Below, one piece after another: positions 1-7,425 of a DNA stretch of 64,000 nt (its first letter is position 1; each line of letters opens with the position of its first letter). The notes under the pieces were generated by a model. The model did not search any database. It worked only from the letters and a program-made list of their open reading frames with translations, and was not told the DNA's origin. Source of the stretch: Palsa-504 sp963834685 (GTDB lineage Bacteria > Actinomycetota > Actinomycetes > Streptosporangiales > Streptosporangiaceae); NCBI GenBank assembly GCA_963834685.1, contig CAWICW010000045.1, positions 1 through 64,000 of the forward strand, written 5' to 3'. The position numbers and the translations under genes were made by a program.

Positions 1-226
1 CCCAGGCCCGCGCCGCCACAACAGCGCCCAGCGGCTGGGCTCGCTGTGGCACGCGCTCACCGTCCCGGACGACCTTCGCGGGGCACTCAGCCGGCTCACC
101 GGTCCGCTCCTGCTCATCGACGACCGCATCGAGACCGGCTGGACCATGACCATCGCGGCCAAGCAGCTCCGTGAGGTCGGCGCCCCCGCGGTCCTCCCGC
201 TAGCCTTTGCCGTCACCACCGGCTGA
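1..226 (+). CDS. RecQ-type ATP-dependent DNA helicase, C-terminal end (partial)
   Basis: The reading frame is open from base 2 and ends with TGA at 224-226, giving the last 74 residues of a protein that begins before the window. The visible part contains LLLIDDRIETGWTMT, a PRPP-binding-loop-like motif, followed by an AVLPLAFA strand. This is the phosphoribosyltransferase-like domain that actinobacterial RecQ-family helicases carry at their C-terminus. The helicase core lies outside the window, so the assignment rests on this tail alone. A stand-alone phosphoribosyltransferase is the main alternative. The frame reads through without disruption. Confidence 0.7.
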   Translation, partial: PGPRRHNSAQRLGSLWHALTVPDDLRGALSRLTGPLLLIDDRIETGWTMTIAAKQLREVGAPAVLPLAFAVTTG

Positions 227-1035
227 GGCCACGGGCCATCGCTGATGAACGGCTCCCGAGCTGGTAACAGCCCTGCAACGCGGAGACTAGATAATGAACC
301 CGCCGAACAGAGAGGCAAGGTACGGACCGGATGATGGCGGGCGTGTTGCTGTAGCCGGTCGGAACAACGGGCATCAGCGACGCAGACCAGCGCCCGGCTG
401 AGCCATACACGGCCTGTTCGGAGATCGGCCGAGAGCCGGGTCTACCGCCGTCGGCGGGGTGCCCACCACGATCTGCCGCTAGGGATCCTCAGCGCGTCGC
501 GGCTAAGGCCGTGTAGAACACGGCCCCGGCCGAAGTTCACGTCATAGCTGCCGAAGAATCCGATCTTGACGACCCATCCCGGCGTACCCGCCGAGACCTG
601 GCCCATCCCCAGCGAACGCGCTGCAGCCACCCGTTGGCCTCTGCGAAGCGGCATAAGACGTTCTGCGGCTCCCACCACAACTCCCGGGCAGTACAAAATG
701 TAATCATATAGACACTTTAAGTCATAGCGAATCGCTACAGGCGGCCCAAATCGAACGACCTGATGACGTCTGGTGCCGCCCCGGCCGACGCCGGGAACGA
801 GACCGGGAGCGCCGGGGCAAGTCCTTCCAGGCGTTCTACGACTTCTTGCTCTCGCAGGCGCGCCAGCAGGAGCTAAGCGGCCGGAGCGCCTCCCTGACCG
901 TCCGCCCCGCCTCTCGCCGTCATACCCCGTCATCCGGGCCCGCCGGGTACGAGAGCTCATCGATGTTGCCCTGCGGTCGCCCTGGAATGTCAGTACCACC
1001 GGGCATGGTGGCGAACATGACAGGAGGAGGGCACC
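227..1035. other. Gene-poor, decayed intergenic region
   Basis: About 0.8 kb without a convincing intact gene. Open frames here are short and lack ribosome binding sites. Base composition is lower in GC around 670-740 than in neighbouring genes. Two protein-like relics can be read: a DUF3375-like stretch on the plus strand (listed separately) and, on the minus strand near 480-575, a weak glycosyltransferase-N-terminus-like stretch (KIGFFGSYDV). The Uma2 gene downstream has its own ribosome binding site at 1021-1030. Confidence 0.6.
756..881 (+). pseudogene. DUF3375 / Wadjet JetA-like gene fragment
   Basis: One frame reads GKSFQAFYDFLLSQARQQEL, which closely resembles the conserved S-F-x-A-F-W-x-F-L-x-S-x-x-R-Q-x-E-L block of DUF3375 proteins (JetA of the Wadjet plasmid-defence complex, a kleisin-like partner of an SMC-type ATPase). 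Only about 40 codons look related; the frame then runs into unrelated, low-complexity sequence, and there is no start codon or ribosome binding site for a full protein, which would be near 480 residues. No JetB, JetC or JetD is present in this window. It is best read as a deletion remnant. The family match is from memory of the motif. Confidence 0.4.
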
Positions 1036-1602
1036 ATGGGTGTCATGACCGTTCCGGACGTCTGGTCAGGCCAGGACCGCATGCTCACCGTCGAGGACAT
1101 GGAGACGATGCCCGACGACGAGTTCCGCTACGAGCTGGATGACGGGGTGCTGATCGTGTCCCCGGCTCCGTCCAGGCTCCACCAACTCGCGGTGGCACGC
1201 CTCACCGTGATACTCAGCGTGGCGTGTCCGGCCGGGCTCGTCGTGCTACCCGGCGTCGGCGTCAACATCACCAGGTTCCAGCACCGGGTACCCGACTTGG
1301 CCGTGGTGCGCGCCGGCTCCGTTGAGACTTTCTTCGAGGAGACCCCGCCGGAGCTGGCGGTGGAGGTCGCCTCTCCCCGTACCCGGCTCTACGACAGGAA
1401 CCGGAAGAAGGACGTCTACCAGGGCTTCGGCATCCCCGCGTACTGGATCGTCGAGCCGGACCGGGACCGTCCCGGGCTGACCGTCTTCGAGCTGCGTTCG
1501 GGCGCATACGAACAGATCGCTCACGTCACCGGCGCCGAGGAGTACCGTGCGGCGATCCCGTTCCCGGTGACCATCGTCCCGTCCAAGCTCGTTACGGTTT
1601 GA
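1036..1602 (+). CDS. Uma2 family (DUF820) restriction-endonuclease-fold protein
   Basis: 188 residues, the normal size for the Uma2/DUF820 family, which has a PD-(D/E)XK nuclease fold and is abundant in cyanobacteria and actinomycetes; its biological role is unsettled. Visible family features are the N-terminal MPDDEFRYELDDGVL segment, the VPDLAVV strand with an acidic residue at 87, LAVEVASP with Glu110, and RNRKKDVYQGFGIPAYWIVE, which supplies the basic residues at 124-125. The start at 1036 is supported by a strong AGGAGGAGG ribosome binding site at 1022-1030; an ATG three codons later (1045) is an alternative. The gene stands alone between two decayed stretches. Confidence 0.85.
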   Translation: MGVMTVPDVWSGQDRMLTVEDMETMPDDEFRYELDDGVLIVSPAPSRLHQLAVARLTVILSVACPAGLVVLPGVGVNITRFQHRVPDLAVVRAGSVETFFEETPPELAVEVASPRTRLYDRNRKKDVYQGFGIPAYWIVEPDRDRPGLTVFELRSGAYEQIAHVTGAEEYRAAIPFPVTIVPSKLVTV

Positions 1603-2228
1603 CGTCGGCGGTCCGGCATCAGGACGCCTTGAAGATCTCGTCGAAAGGTGCGCAAGGAGCAGCAGAAGGCCACCGTCACGGTGGCCGAAAGGCTGTGGCG
1701 CGCGGTGGCGGCCGATGACCGCCGCGCGATCGAGAGGATCGTCCACCCCGGCTCGCCCGCTGCGGCGCTGGACCGGCTCCTCGGCGCCCGGGCGCCAGGT
1801 GGGCGGTGGGCGGGATCGCATCGGCGAAGGGGCTGGACCCGGTCGAGGGGCTGCTGGCCGTCACGGGCTCGGCTTGGAACGGCCTGCCGGTCGCGGCCCG
1901 GGCCATGGCCGCGTGGGGCGGATTGCAGTCCACCATGAGCGGCTGCTTTCCGCGCATGACGCGCGGCCGACGCCGCGCGGGCGCACAGCACCACCGCTCG
2001 CGGCCTGCGGCCGGAACTGCCTGCGGCGCGTGGCACACCACCGGAACAACGACCAGCCAGCCGATGCGGCGCGGCCCGGCCGGGAGCCGGAGCGCCCTCA
2101 CGGCTTGTAGCACCGATGTTACCGGCATAACCGCATCTCGACCGACGACCGGTTCCGCGTCCTGGCCGCCGGCATGGGCGGCCCGGGAGGTGCCAGCCGG
2201 GTCGACTGAGAACCGGCGGGAAAACAGC
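1603..2228. other. Decayed coding region, no intact gene
   Basis: About 0.6 kb in which protein-like segments appear in different plus-strand frames. From a GTG at 1648, one frame reads TVAERLWRAVAADDRRAIER before becoming low-complexity near 1790. A second frame from about 1806 reads GLDPVEGLLAVTGSAWNGLP, and a third near 2109-2209 reads HNRISTDDRFRVLAAGM before a TGA. The switching frames suggest one or more frameshifted, non-functional genes. I do not recognise the family with any certainty; the first segment is reminiscent of SnoaL/NTF2-like proteins. Confidence 0.35.
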
Positions 2229-2510
2229 TCAGACCCGCCCCGGATGGTATACATCGGTCCGGTCAGCGATATCGATGACGGTGATCACGTTCTTGTCATC
2301 ATCGATGCGATACCAGACCCGGTAGTGCCCGCGGCGCGCCGACCAGTCACCCTGAAACGGCGCCAGGAGTGGCTTCCCGACGCGCCGCGGATTGTCGCGA
2401 AGGGGGCCGGTGATGAATTCCCAAGCGGCAAAGGCAACCGACGGGGCAAGTGCCTCCGCGAGGGCCCGACGCGCCTGGGGTTTGATGATCAGGTCGTAGC
2501 GCTCGCTCAC
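2229..2510 (-). CDS. RelE/ParE-superfamily toxin (type II toxin-antitoxin)
   Basis: 93 residues with the RelE pattern: YDLIIKPQARRAL at the start, then NPRRVGKPL, GDWSARRGHYRVWYRIDDDK and VITVIDIADRTDVY. RelE toxins cleave mRNA on the ribosome; the basic residues in RRGHYRVWYR are those typically needed. The GTG start overlaps the antitoxin stop by four bases (2507-2510), so the pair is translationally coupled. The chromosomal location beside decayed genes is typical of such modules. Confidence 0.9.
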   Translation of the reverse strand: MSERYDLIIKPQARRALAEALAPSVAFAAWEFITGPLRDNPRRVGKPLLAPFQGDWSARRGHYRVWYRIDDDKNVITVIDIADRTDVYHPGRV

Positions 2511-2797
2511 GCCGTGCCGGTTTCGCGGCGCCGTCGGCTTATCAGCTCGGCCATCTCCTCGCCGGTGACGTCTCCGCCCTCCGCGGCATCCGCTGTCGGC
2601 TCCCCCGACCGTAGCCTGGCCATCTCGCGCTCGAGCCAGAAGATGGTCTCTTCGAGTGCCTCGAGATCGTCGATCGGCAGCACGACGGCCACGGGCTTCC
2701 CGTTGCGCGTGATCGTGTAGTGCTGGTGTGTCGAGGTGACATCATTGACGACGGCTGACAGCTTGTCCTTGGCTTCGGCAAGCGAAAGTACCTCCAT
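2507..2797 (-). CDS. Phd/YefM family antitoxin
   Basis: 96 residues. The N-terminal MEVLSLAEAKDKLSAVVNDV and HYTITRNGKPVAVVLPIDDLEALEE are the Phd/YefM DNA-binding fold; the acidic C-terminus would wrap the toxin. It would neutralise the downstream RelE-like toxin and repress the shared promoter. The ATG at 2797 is chosen because the recognised fold begins exactly there. Open frame continues upstream, but that part overlaps the neighbouring NYN gene antisense and is not protein-like. There is no ribosome binding site; instead a -10 hexamer lies six bases upstream, suggesting a leaderless mRNA. Confidence 0.9.
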   Translation of the reverse strand: MEVLSLAEAKDKLSAVVNDVTSTHQHYTITRNGKPVAVVLPIDDLEALEETIFWLEREMARLRSGEPTADAAEGGDVTGEEMAELISRRRRETGTA

Positions 2798-2803
2798 GGC
2801 CAG

Positions 2804-2809
2804 AGTATA
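2804..2809 (-). promoter_or_regulatory. -10 element of the toxin-antitoxin operon (leaderless start)
   Basis: On the minus strand the hexamer TATACT occupies 2809-2804, followed by six bases and the antitoxin ATG at 2797. Transcription would begin at or next to the start codon, matching the absence of a Shine-Dalgarno sequence. A TTGTAG hexamer further upstream is a weak -35 candidate with a short spacer. Confidence 0.6.
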
Positions 2810-2883
2810 GGCTATTTTCCTGGCTACAACGATGGCGTTTCCCCGTTGCCTACCCGGCCCCGTCCGGGGCACATAAGCACCCC

Positions 2884-3672
2884 CTAGGACCTGCGGGTTC
2901 TCGTCCTGACGGGCTTTCGCGGCTGCTCGATCAGCTTGACCGTGATGTCCGGACCGGAGGTCTCCACGACCTGAACCCGTTTGGGCAGCAGGGTCAGGAA
3001 GGCGCGGAAGCTCCGGGCGCCGTAATTGTGCTCGTCGAAGGCCGGGTCTAGGGCCAGCATCTTGCTCTTCAGCCCGCCAGCCGTCATCGTCTCGGAGCTG
3101 GACTCCTCGAACGCCCGGACCAGTACCTGTTCCGCCTCGCTGATGTCGAAGGCCGCCGTCGGCCGCGCGTCGGGCTCGACCTCGGCGACCAGCGTGCCCC
3201 AGTACTTGTACTCCGAGCAGACCGACACCAGCTTGCGGCTGGCGTTGGCCTCGGTGCCGACGCCCACCACCCACTTGCCGAACTCCCGTAGCCGCTGCAC
3301 TAGGGGCGAGTAATCTCCATCCCCGCTGACCAGCACGAACACACTGACCTCGGGATGGACGATCAGGGTCTCCATGGCGTCGACGGCCATCCTGATGTCG
3401 GCGGCGTTCTTGTTCTGGATGCCGACCCGCGCCACCTGGATGAGATCCACGCCGTTCATGGCCAGGTCCTCCTGATGGCCGCCGAAGCGCGGATTGGCCC
3501 AGTCGGCGTACGCGCGGCGCACTGAGGCGTTGCCGTAACCCCGGCAGAGCCGCGTGATCGCCTCATACGGCGCGGGGTTCGCCTGGTCGGGCAATTCCTT
3601 GACCGCGCCGAGCACGAGGTTCTCGAAATCCACGAACACGGCGATCTGCGCTGTCCCGTCGGGCTCCACCAC
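2884..3672 (-). CDS. NYN-domain (PIN-like) nuclease with C-terminal LOTUS/OST-HTH-like domain
   Basis: 262 residues. The N-terminal part is a NYN (LabA/DUF88) domain: AVFVDFENL with Asp15, an AADIRM segment with Asp92, and VLVSGDGDYSPLVQRLRE (SGDGDYS at 116-122), the acidic residues expected to bind metal for RNA cleavage. Residues from about 185 (ISEAEQVLVRAFEES ... GARSFRAFLTLLPKRVQV) look like the LOTUS/OST-HTH RNA-binding domain often fused to NYN. Two GTG codons lie at 3672 and 3669; the GGAGGT before them is better spaced for 3669. The gene is monocistronic, with a small GCCCCG/CGGGGC hairpin beyond its stop. Confidence 0.85.
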   Translation of the reverse strand: MVEPDGTAQIAVFVDFENLVLGAVKELPDQANPAPYEAITRLCRGYGNASVRRAYADWANPRFGGHQEDLAMNGVDLIQVARVGIQNKNAADIRMAVDAMETLIVHPEVSVFVLVSGDGDYSPLVQRLREFGKWVVGVGTEANASRKLVSVCSEYKYWGTLVAEVEPDARPTAAFDISEAEQVLVRAFEESSSETMTAGGLKSKMLALDPAFDEHNYGARSFRAFLTLLPKRVQVVETSGPDITVKLIEQPRKPVRTRTRRS

Positions 3673-3761
3673 TCACCTCCGTCATCGGATGCGGCGATGA
3701 AACGTTATCTCAGGACCGGCCCGCCATCCCGGAGGCGGCCCCACGACACGGGATGACCGAG

Positions 3762-4109
3762 CTAGTGCACGTGGAACCGCCAGTCGCGCGGCACGCGCGA
3801 TTTCGGCCCCGGGACGCCCTGGTCGAGCGGATGGTACTCCGGAGGAGCGAGCTCCGGGCCCGCGAAGGAATCCTCGCTCTCGTAATTCCAGAACCAGTCC
3901 TCGCCGGGCTCGAAGCTGCGGATGATCGGATGCCCCGCGATCTTCGCGTGCGCGGACGCATGCTGCGAAGGGGAGCTGTCGCAGCACCCGATATGGCCGC
4001 ACTGGGCGCACCGGCGCAGGTGGACCCACCAGCCGCCGCTGGCGTTGCACTCGACGCAGCCCGTCCCGCTCGGTGGCACCGAAGGGTCGATGCCCGGAAT
4101 CTCCGTCAT
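3762..4109 (-). CDS. UBP-type zinc finger domain protein
   Basis: 115 residues dominated by a ZnF-UBP fold: Cys18/Cys21 (CVEC), WWVHLRRC with Cys34/Cys37 (CAQC), GCC at 41-43, and His50, His54 and His60. In eukaryotes this fold binds the C-terminal Gly-Gly of ubiquitin; the bacterial role is unknown. Its ATG follows directly on the TGA of the histidine kinase gene (zero spacing), so it is the third gene of an operon with the kinase and the response-regulator flavoprotein. This suggests a partner or adaptor role. That inference comes from context only. Confidence 0.9.
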   Translation of the reverse strand: MTEIPGIDPSVPPSGTGCVECNASGGWWVHLRRCAQCGHIGCCDSSPSQHASAHAKIAGHPIIRSFEPGEDWFWNYESEDSFAGPELAPPEYHPLDQGVPGPKSRVPRDWRFHVH

Positions 4110-5558
4110 TCAGCTCTCCTCCTGCGGGGTGACCGGAAGCCGCACCCGGAACCGGGTGTCGCCGGGGACCGACTCTACTGCGATGTCGCCGTGGTGCTTA
4201 TTCACCACGATGCGCCAGCTGATGTCGAGCCCGAGCCCGGTCCCCTCGCCTACGGGCTTGGTGGTGAAGAACGGCTCGAAGATCCGTTCGCGGATCTCCG
4301 GCGATACGCCCGGCCCGGTATCGCCGAACTCCACGAACACGAACTCCCGGTCCAGTCCGGTCCGGACGGTCAAGACACCCGTCCCGCCCATGGCCGACAC
4401 CGCATTGTCGATCAGGTTCGTCCACACCTGGTTCAGCTCGCCGGCGTAGGCCGGAATCTGCGGCAGCCCCCGGTCGTAGTCCTTCACCACGGTGATCCCC
4501 GGCGGGAACTTCCCGGACAGCATCAGCAGCGTGCTGTCCAGCAGTTCGTGCACGTCGACGACCTGGTACGGGGCCCGGTCCAGCTGGGAGTACTGCTTGG
4601 CCGCGCCGACCAGGGTCGAGACCCGGGTGGTCGAGTCCTCGATCTCGTTCATCAGCAGCTCGGTGTCGACGGTGTAGTTCAGCCAGCGCAGCGCGCTCTC
4701 GAGCGTCCCCGGGTCGACCGTCGCCTCGACGTGCTCGAGCCAGGCGCAATCCAGGCCGGCCGCGACGAACGTCGGCGCCAGCTGCCAGCCGTCGCCGATG
4801 TCGTGGGCCTCCAGCCAGTCGGTGATCGCGTCCTCGCGGTCCGAGGCCTCCAGCGGGGTCAGCGCCTGCGCCTTCGGCACCCGGTCGGCCGCCTCCTCCT
4901 GGAGCCGGATCAGCGTCACCAGCGTGGTCCGGTCCCAGGAGCCGCCGGCGATCATGCCCAGCTTGTGCCGCATCCCGGCTACCCGCTCGCGCAGCGCCGA
5001 CGTGGCCCGGACCGCGGCCGCGGCCGGGTTGTTCAGCTCGTGAGTCAGGCCGGCCGACAGCGAGCCGAGCGCCAGCAGCCGCTCCCGCTGCCCGATCGCC
5101 TGCGCCCAGTTCTTGTTGCCGAAGAACGCCCCCTCGAGCAGGTGCACCGCCATAGGGAACCACTCGTTCATCAGCTCGGCGAACGTGCCGGCGTCCAGTA
5201 CGAAGAACCGCGACGCCACCGTGGTCCGCATCGAGGCGTTGTAGACCTGCGGGACGCGGTCGCCCATGTAAGCCTGCCACGCGCCGGCGTACGAGCCGCG
5301 CTCCGATGTCCTGCCCACCTCGACGTCGTCGGCCCCGACCCGCCGCGACATCACCACGGTGCCGTCGAGCAGGACATAAAAGCAGGTCGCCGGGTCGCCC
5401 TCCGCGTACACGGGCCCGGCCGGGAGCAGCTCCACGTGCCCGCGCTCACACAGCCACTGCAGCTGGTCGTCGGTCAGCTTCTCGAACAGGAACAGGGCGC
5501 GCAGCTCGTCGATCCCGCACTCCAGCGCACCAGCCTCAGCGGCGGCAGCCTCGCTCAT
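4110..5558 (-). CDS. Histidine kinase with N-terminal cyclic-nucleotide-binding-like domain
   Basis: 482 residues and no transmembrane segment, so a soluble sensor. Residues about 15-135 form a cNMP-binding (CAP effector) domain (FEKLTDDQLQWLCERGHVEL ... YAEGDPATCFYVLLDGTVVM). The dimerisation/phosphoacceptor helix carries SAGLTHELNNPAAAA with His173. The ATPase part has NLIDNAVSAM (N box), FGDTGPGVSPE near 412-422, FEPFFTTK and GEGTGLGL at 437-444. Its ATG overlaps the stop of the upstream response-regulator flavoprotein (ATGA), and it abuts the UBP zinc finger gene. The natural receiver is the receiver domain of its upstream neighbour. Confidence 0.95.
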   Translation of the reverse strand: MSEAAAAEAGALECGIDELRALFLFEKLTDDQLQWLCERGHVELLPAGPVYAEGDPATCFYVLLDGTVVMSRRVGADDVEVGRTSERGSYAGAWQAYMGDRVPQVYNASMRTTVASRFFVLDAGTFAELMNEWFPMAVHLLEGAFFGNKNWAQAIGQRERLLALGSLSAGLTHELNNPAAAAVRATSALRERVAGMRHKLGMIAGGSWDRTTLVTLIRLQEEAADRVPKAQALTPLEASDREDAITDWLEAHDIGDGWQLAPTFVAAGLDCAWLEHVEATVDPGTLESALRWLNYTVDTELLMNEIEDSTTRVSTLVGAAKQYSQLDRAPYQVVDVHELLDSTLLMLSGKFPPGITVVKDYDRGLPQIPAYAGELNQVWTNLIDNAVSAMGGTGVLTVRTGLDREFVFVEFGDTGPGVSPEIRERIFEPFFTTKPVGEGTGLGLDISWRIVVNKHHGDIAVESVPGDTRFRVRLPVTPQEES

Positions 5559-7231
5559 CTCTTCTCCAAGTAGCGGTGTACCAGCATGACCGCCAGCGCG
5601 CCTTCCCCGACGGCCGAAGCGACCCGCTTGGCCGACTCCGAACGTGCGTCCCCGGCCACGAACACCCCGGGCACGCTGGTCTCCAGGTGGTACGGCATCC
5701 GGTCCAGTTCCCAGCCGCGCGGTCGCTCCCCGCCGGGAGACAGGTCCGGGCCCGCCACCACGAACCCCCGGGCGTCCCGGACCACGACGTCATCCAGCCA
5801 GTCGGTGAGCGGCGCCGCGCCGATGAACAGGAACAGCAGCTGCGCGTCCACCGTCTCGGTGGCCCCGGTGGCGGTGTCCCGCAGCGTCAGCTGCTCCAGG
5901 TGGTCCTGGCCGGAGGCTCCGATGACCTCGGTGCAGGTCCGTACCGCGATGTTCGGGATGTCCGCGATCTGCCTGATCAGGTAGTAGGACATCGACCTTT
6001 CCAGCGAGGATCCGCGGACCAGGATCGTGACCGACTTGGCGTGCCGGGACAGGTATACCGCGGCCTGCCCGGCCGAGTTCGCGCCGCCGACGATATAGAC
6101 GTCCTGTCCCAGGCAGGCGTTGGCCTCGGTGAGCGCGGATCCGTAGTAGACCCCGCGTCCGGTCAGGTCGGCCAGCCCGGGCGCGTCGAGCTGGCGGTAG
6201 GACACCCCGGTGGCCAAGATGATGGTGTGCGCGTCGATCGAGGTGCCGTCCGCGAACGTCGCCCGCCGCGCCGAACCGCGGACCTCCACGCCGACCACGT
6301 CGCGGGTGGTGAGCACCTCGGCGCCGAACTTGGTGGCCTGCCGGCGGGCCCGGTCGGTCAGCTGCGCGCCGGACACCCCGTCCGGGAACCCCAGGTAGTT
6401 CTCGATCCGCGAGCTCTGCCCCGCCTGCCCGCCGGTCGCCAGCCGCTCGACCAGCACCGTTCGCAGCCCTTCGGACGCCCCGTACACCGCTGCGCCCAGC
6501 CCGGCCGGCCCGCCGCCGATCACGATCAGGTCATAAAAGTCCTTCGACGGCGTCGTGGCCAGCCCCACCCGCGCGGCCAGCTCAGCATCGGACGGCTCCA
6601 CCATCGGCTCCCCGTCCGGCGTGATCACCACCGGCAGCGCCAGCCCGTCCGCGTCGGCCGCCGCCAGCAGCCGCTGGCCCTCCGGCTCATCAGACTGGTA
6701 CCACCGGTACGGCACCTGGTTACGGGCCAGGAACTCCCGCACCTCCGAAGACCGCGCCGACCACCGGTGCCCGACCACCTTGGTCTCCGGCACCGGCCGG
6801 TGATCAGACTCCAGCCACGCATCCAGCAGCGCATCCACCACCGGGTACAGCTTCTCCTCCGGCGGATCCCACGGCTTGAGCAGGTAATGATCCAGGTCCA
6901 CCACGTTGATCGCGTCGATCGCCGCCCCGGTATCGGCGTACGCGGTCAGCAGCACCCGCCGCGCCCCGGGGTAGATATCCATCGCCTGCTCGAGGAACTC
7001 GATCCCGTTCAGCTCCGGCATCCGGTAATCAGCCAGGATCACCGCCACCACGTCCCCGCGCAGCTTCATCTGCCGTAGCGCGTCCAGCCCGTCCGACGCC
7101 GACTCGGCCCGCACGATCCGGTACCGATCCCCGTACTGCCGCCGCAGATCCCGGGCCACCGCCCGGGACACCCCCGGGTCGTCGTCGACGGTGAGGATCG
7201 CAGCGCGGCTCGTCTCGTCCTGGGCGGTCAT
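5555..7231 (-). CDS. Response regulator receiver fused to a thioredoxin-reductase-like flavoprotein
   Basis: 558 residues from the ATG at 7231. Residues 10-125 are a receiver domain (acidic cluster D16-D18, phospho-acceptor Asp68 in LADYRMPE, Thr96, Lys119 in LLKPW). Residues about 160-225 resemble a glutaredoxin-like fold without its cysteines. From about 233 comes an FAD/NAD(P)-linked disulfide oxidoreductase fold (GGGPAG at 239-244, a second IVGGANSAGQAA motif, and VFVAGDAR near the end). The CxxC redox pair of true thioredoxin reductases is absent from the expected segment (YYGSALTEANACLG). A possible ATG at 7240 overlaps the -10 box, so 7231, seven bases after it, is preferred. Confidence 0.93.
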   Translation of the reverse strand: MTAQDETSRAAILTVDDDPGVSRAVARDLRRQYGDRYRIVRAESASDGLDALRQMKLRGDVVAVILADYRMPELNGIEFLEQAMDIYPGARRVLLTAYADTGAAIDAINVVDLDHYLLKPWDPPEEKLYPVVDALLDAWLESDHRPVPETKVVGHRWSARSSEVREFLARNQVPYRWYQSDEPEGQRLLAAADADGLALPVVITPDGEPMVEPSDAELAARVGLATTPSKDFYDLIVIGGGPAGLGAAVYGASEGLRTVLVERLATGGQAGQSSRIENYLGFPDGVSGAQLTDRARRQATKFGAEVLTTRDVVGVEVRGSARRATFADGTSIDAHTIILATGVSYRQLDAPGLADLTGRGVYYGSALTEANACLGQDVYIVGGANSAGQAAVYLSRHAKSVTILVRGSSLERSMSYYLIRQIADIPNIAVRTCTEVIGASGQDHLEQLTLRDTATGATETVDAQLLFLFIGAAPLTDWLDDVVVRDARGFVVAGPDLSPGGERPRGWELDRMPYHLETSVPGVFVAGDARSESAKRVASAVGEGALAVMLVHRYLEKR

Positions 7232-7238
7232 AACGCCC

Positions 7239-7244
7239 ATATTA
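7239..7244 (-). promoter_or_regulatory. -10 element of the flavoprotein-kinase-UBP operon
   Basis: TAATAT on the minus strand at 7244-7239, seven bases before the ATG at 7231, with no Shine-Dalgarno sequence. This fits a leaderless transcript covering the three-gene operon 7231-3762. No clear -35 is seen at the expected distance. Confidence 0.55.
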
Positions 7245-7425
7245 GGTCGGTCCCGCGGCGGTGCCGACGAAGGTGCCCGGTGACCGTATCGGACGCCTCC
7301 TTTTTCTGCCGAACGGATCGTGGCGCTTCGCCCGGGTCAACCGCGAGCGTCGCCGAACAGGGGCGGCGCCGGCGTGCCGGTTCACGGGCCGGAGACGCCG
7401 CCGTGGTCCGGCTGGCCCTCGCTCA

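Noticed and set aside
480..575. Minus-strand segment reading KIGFFGSYDV and RVLHGLSRDAL, like a glycosyltransferase N-terminus
   Set aside because: Only about 30 codons, no start site of its own and no continuation; too little to call.
756..881. A functional Wadjet defence system
   Set aside because: Only a JetA-like fragment is present; no SMC-like, kleisin partner or nuclease genes are found in the window.
227..1035. tRNA or small RNA genes in the gene-poor region
   Set aside because: No cloverleaf-like set of stems or conserved tRNA T-loop sequence could be found by eye.
3753..5573. Long open frame on the plus strand opposite the kinase and UBP genes (606 codons)
   Set aside because: It is antisense to well-supported genes and its product is Arg/Pro/Gln-rich without any motif, the usual artefact of high GC.
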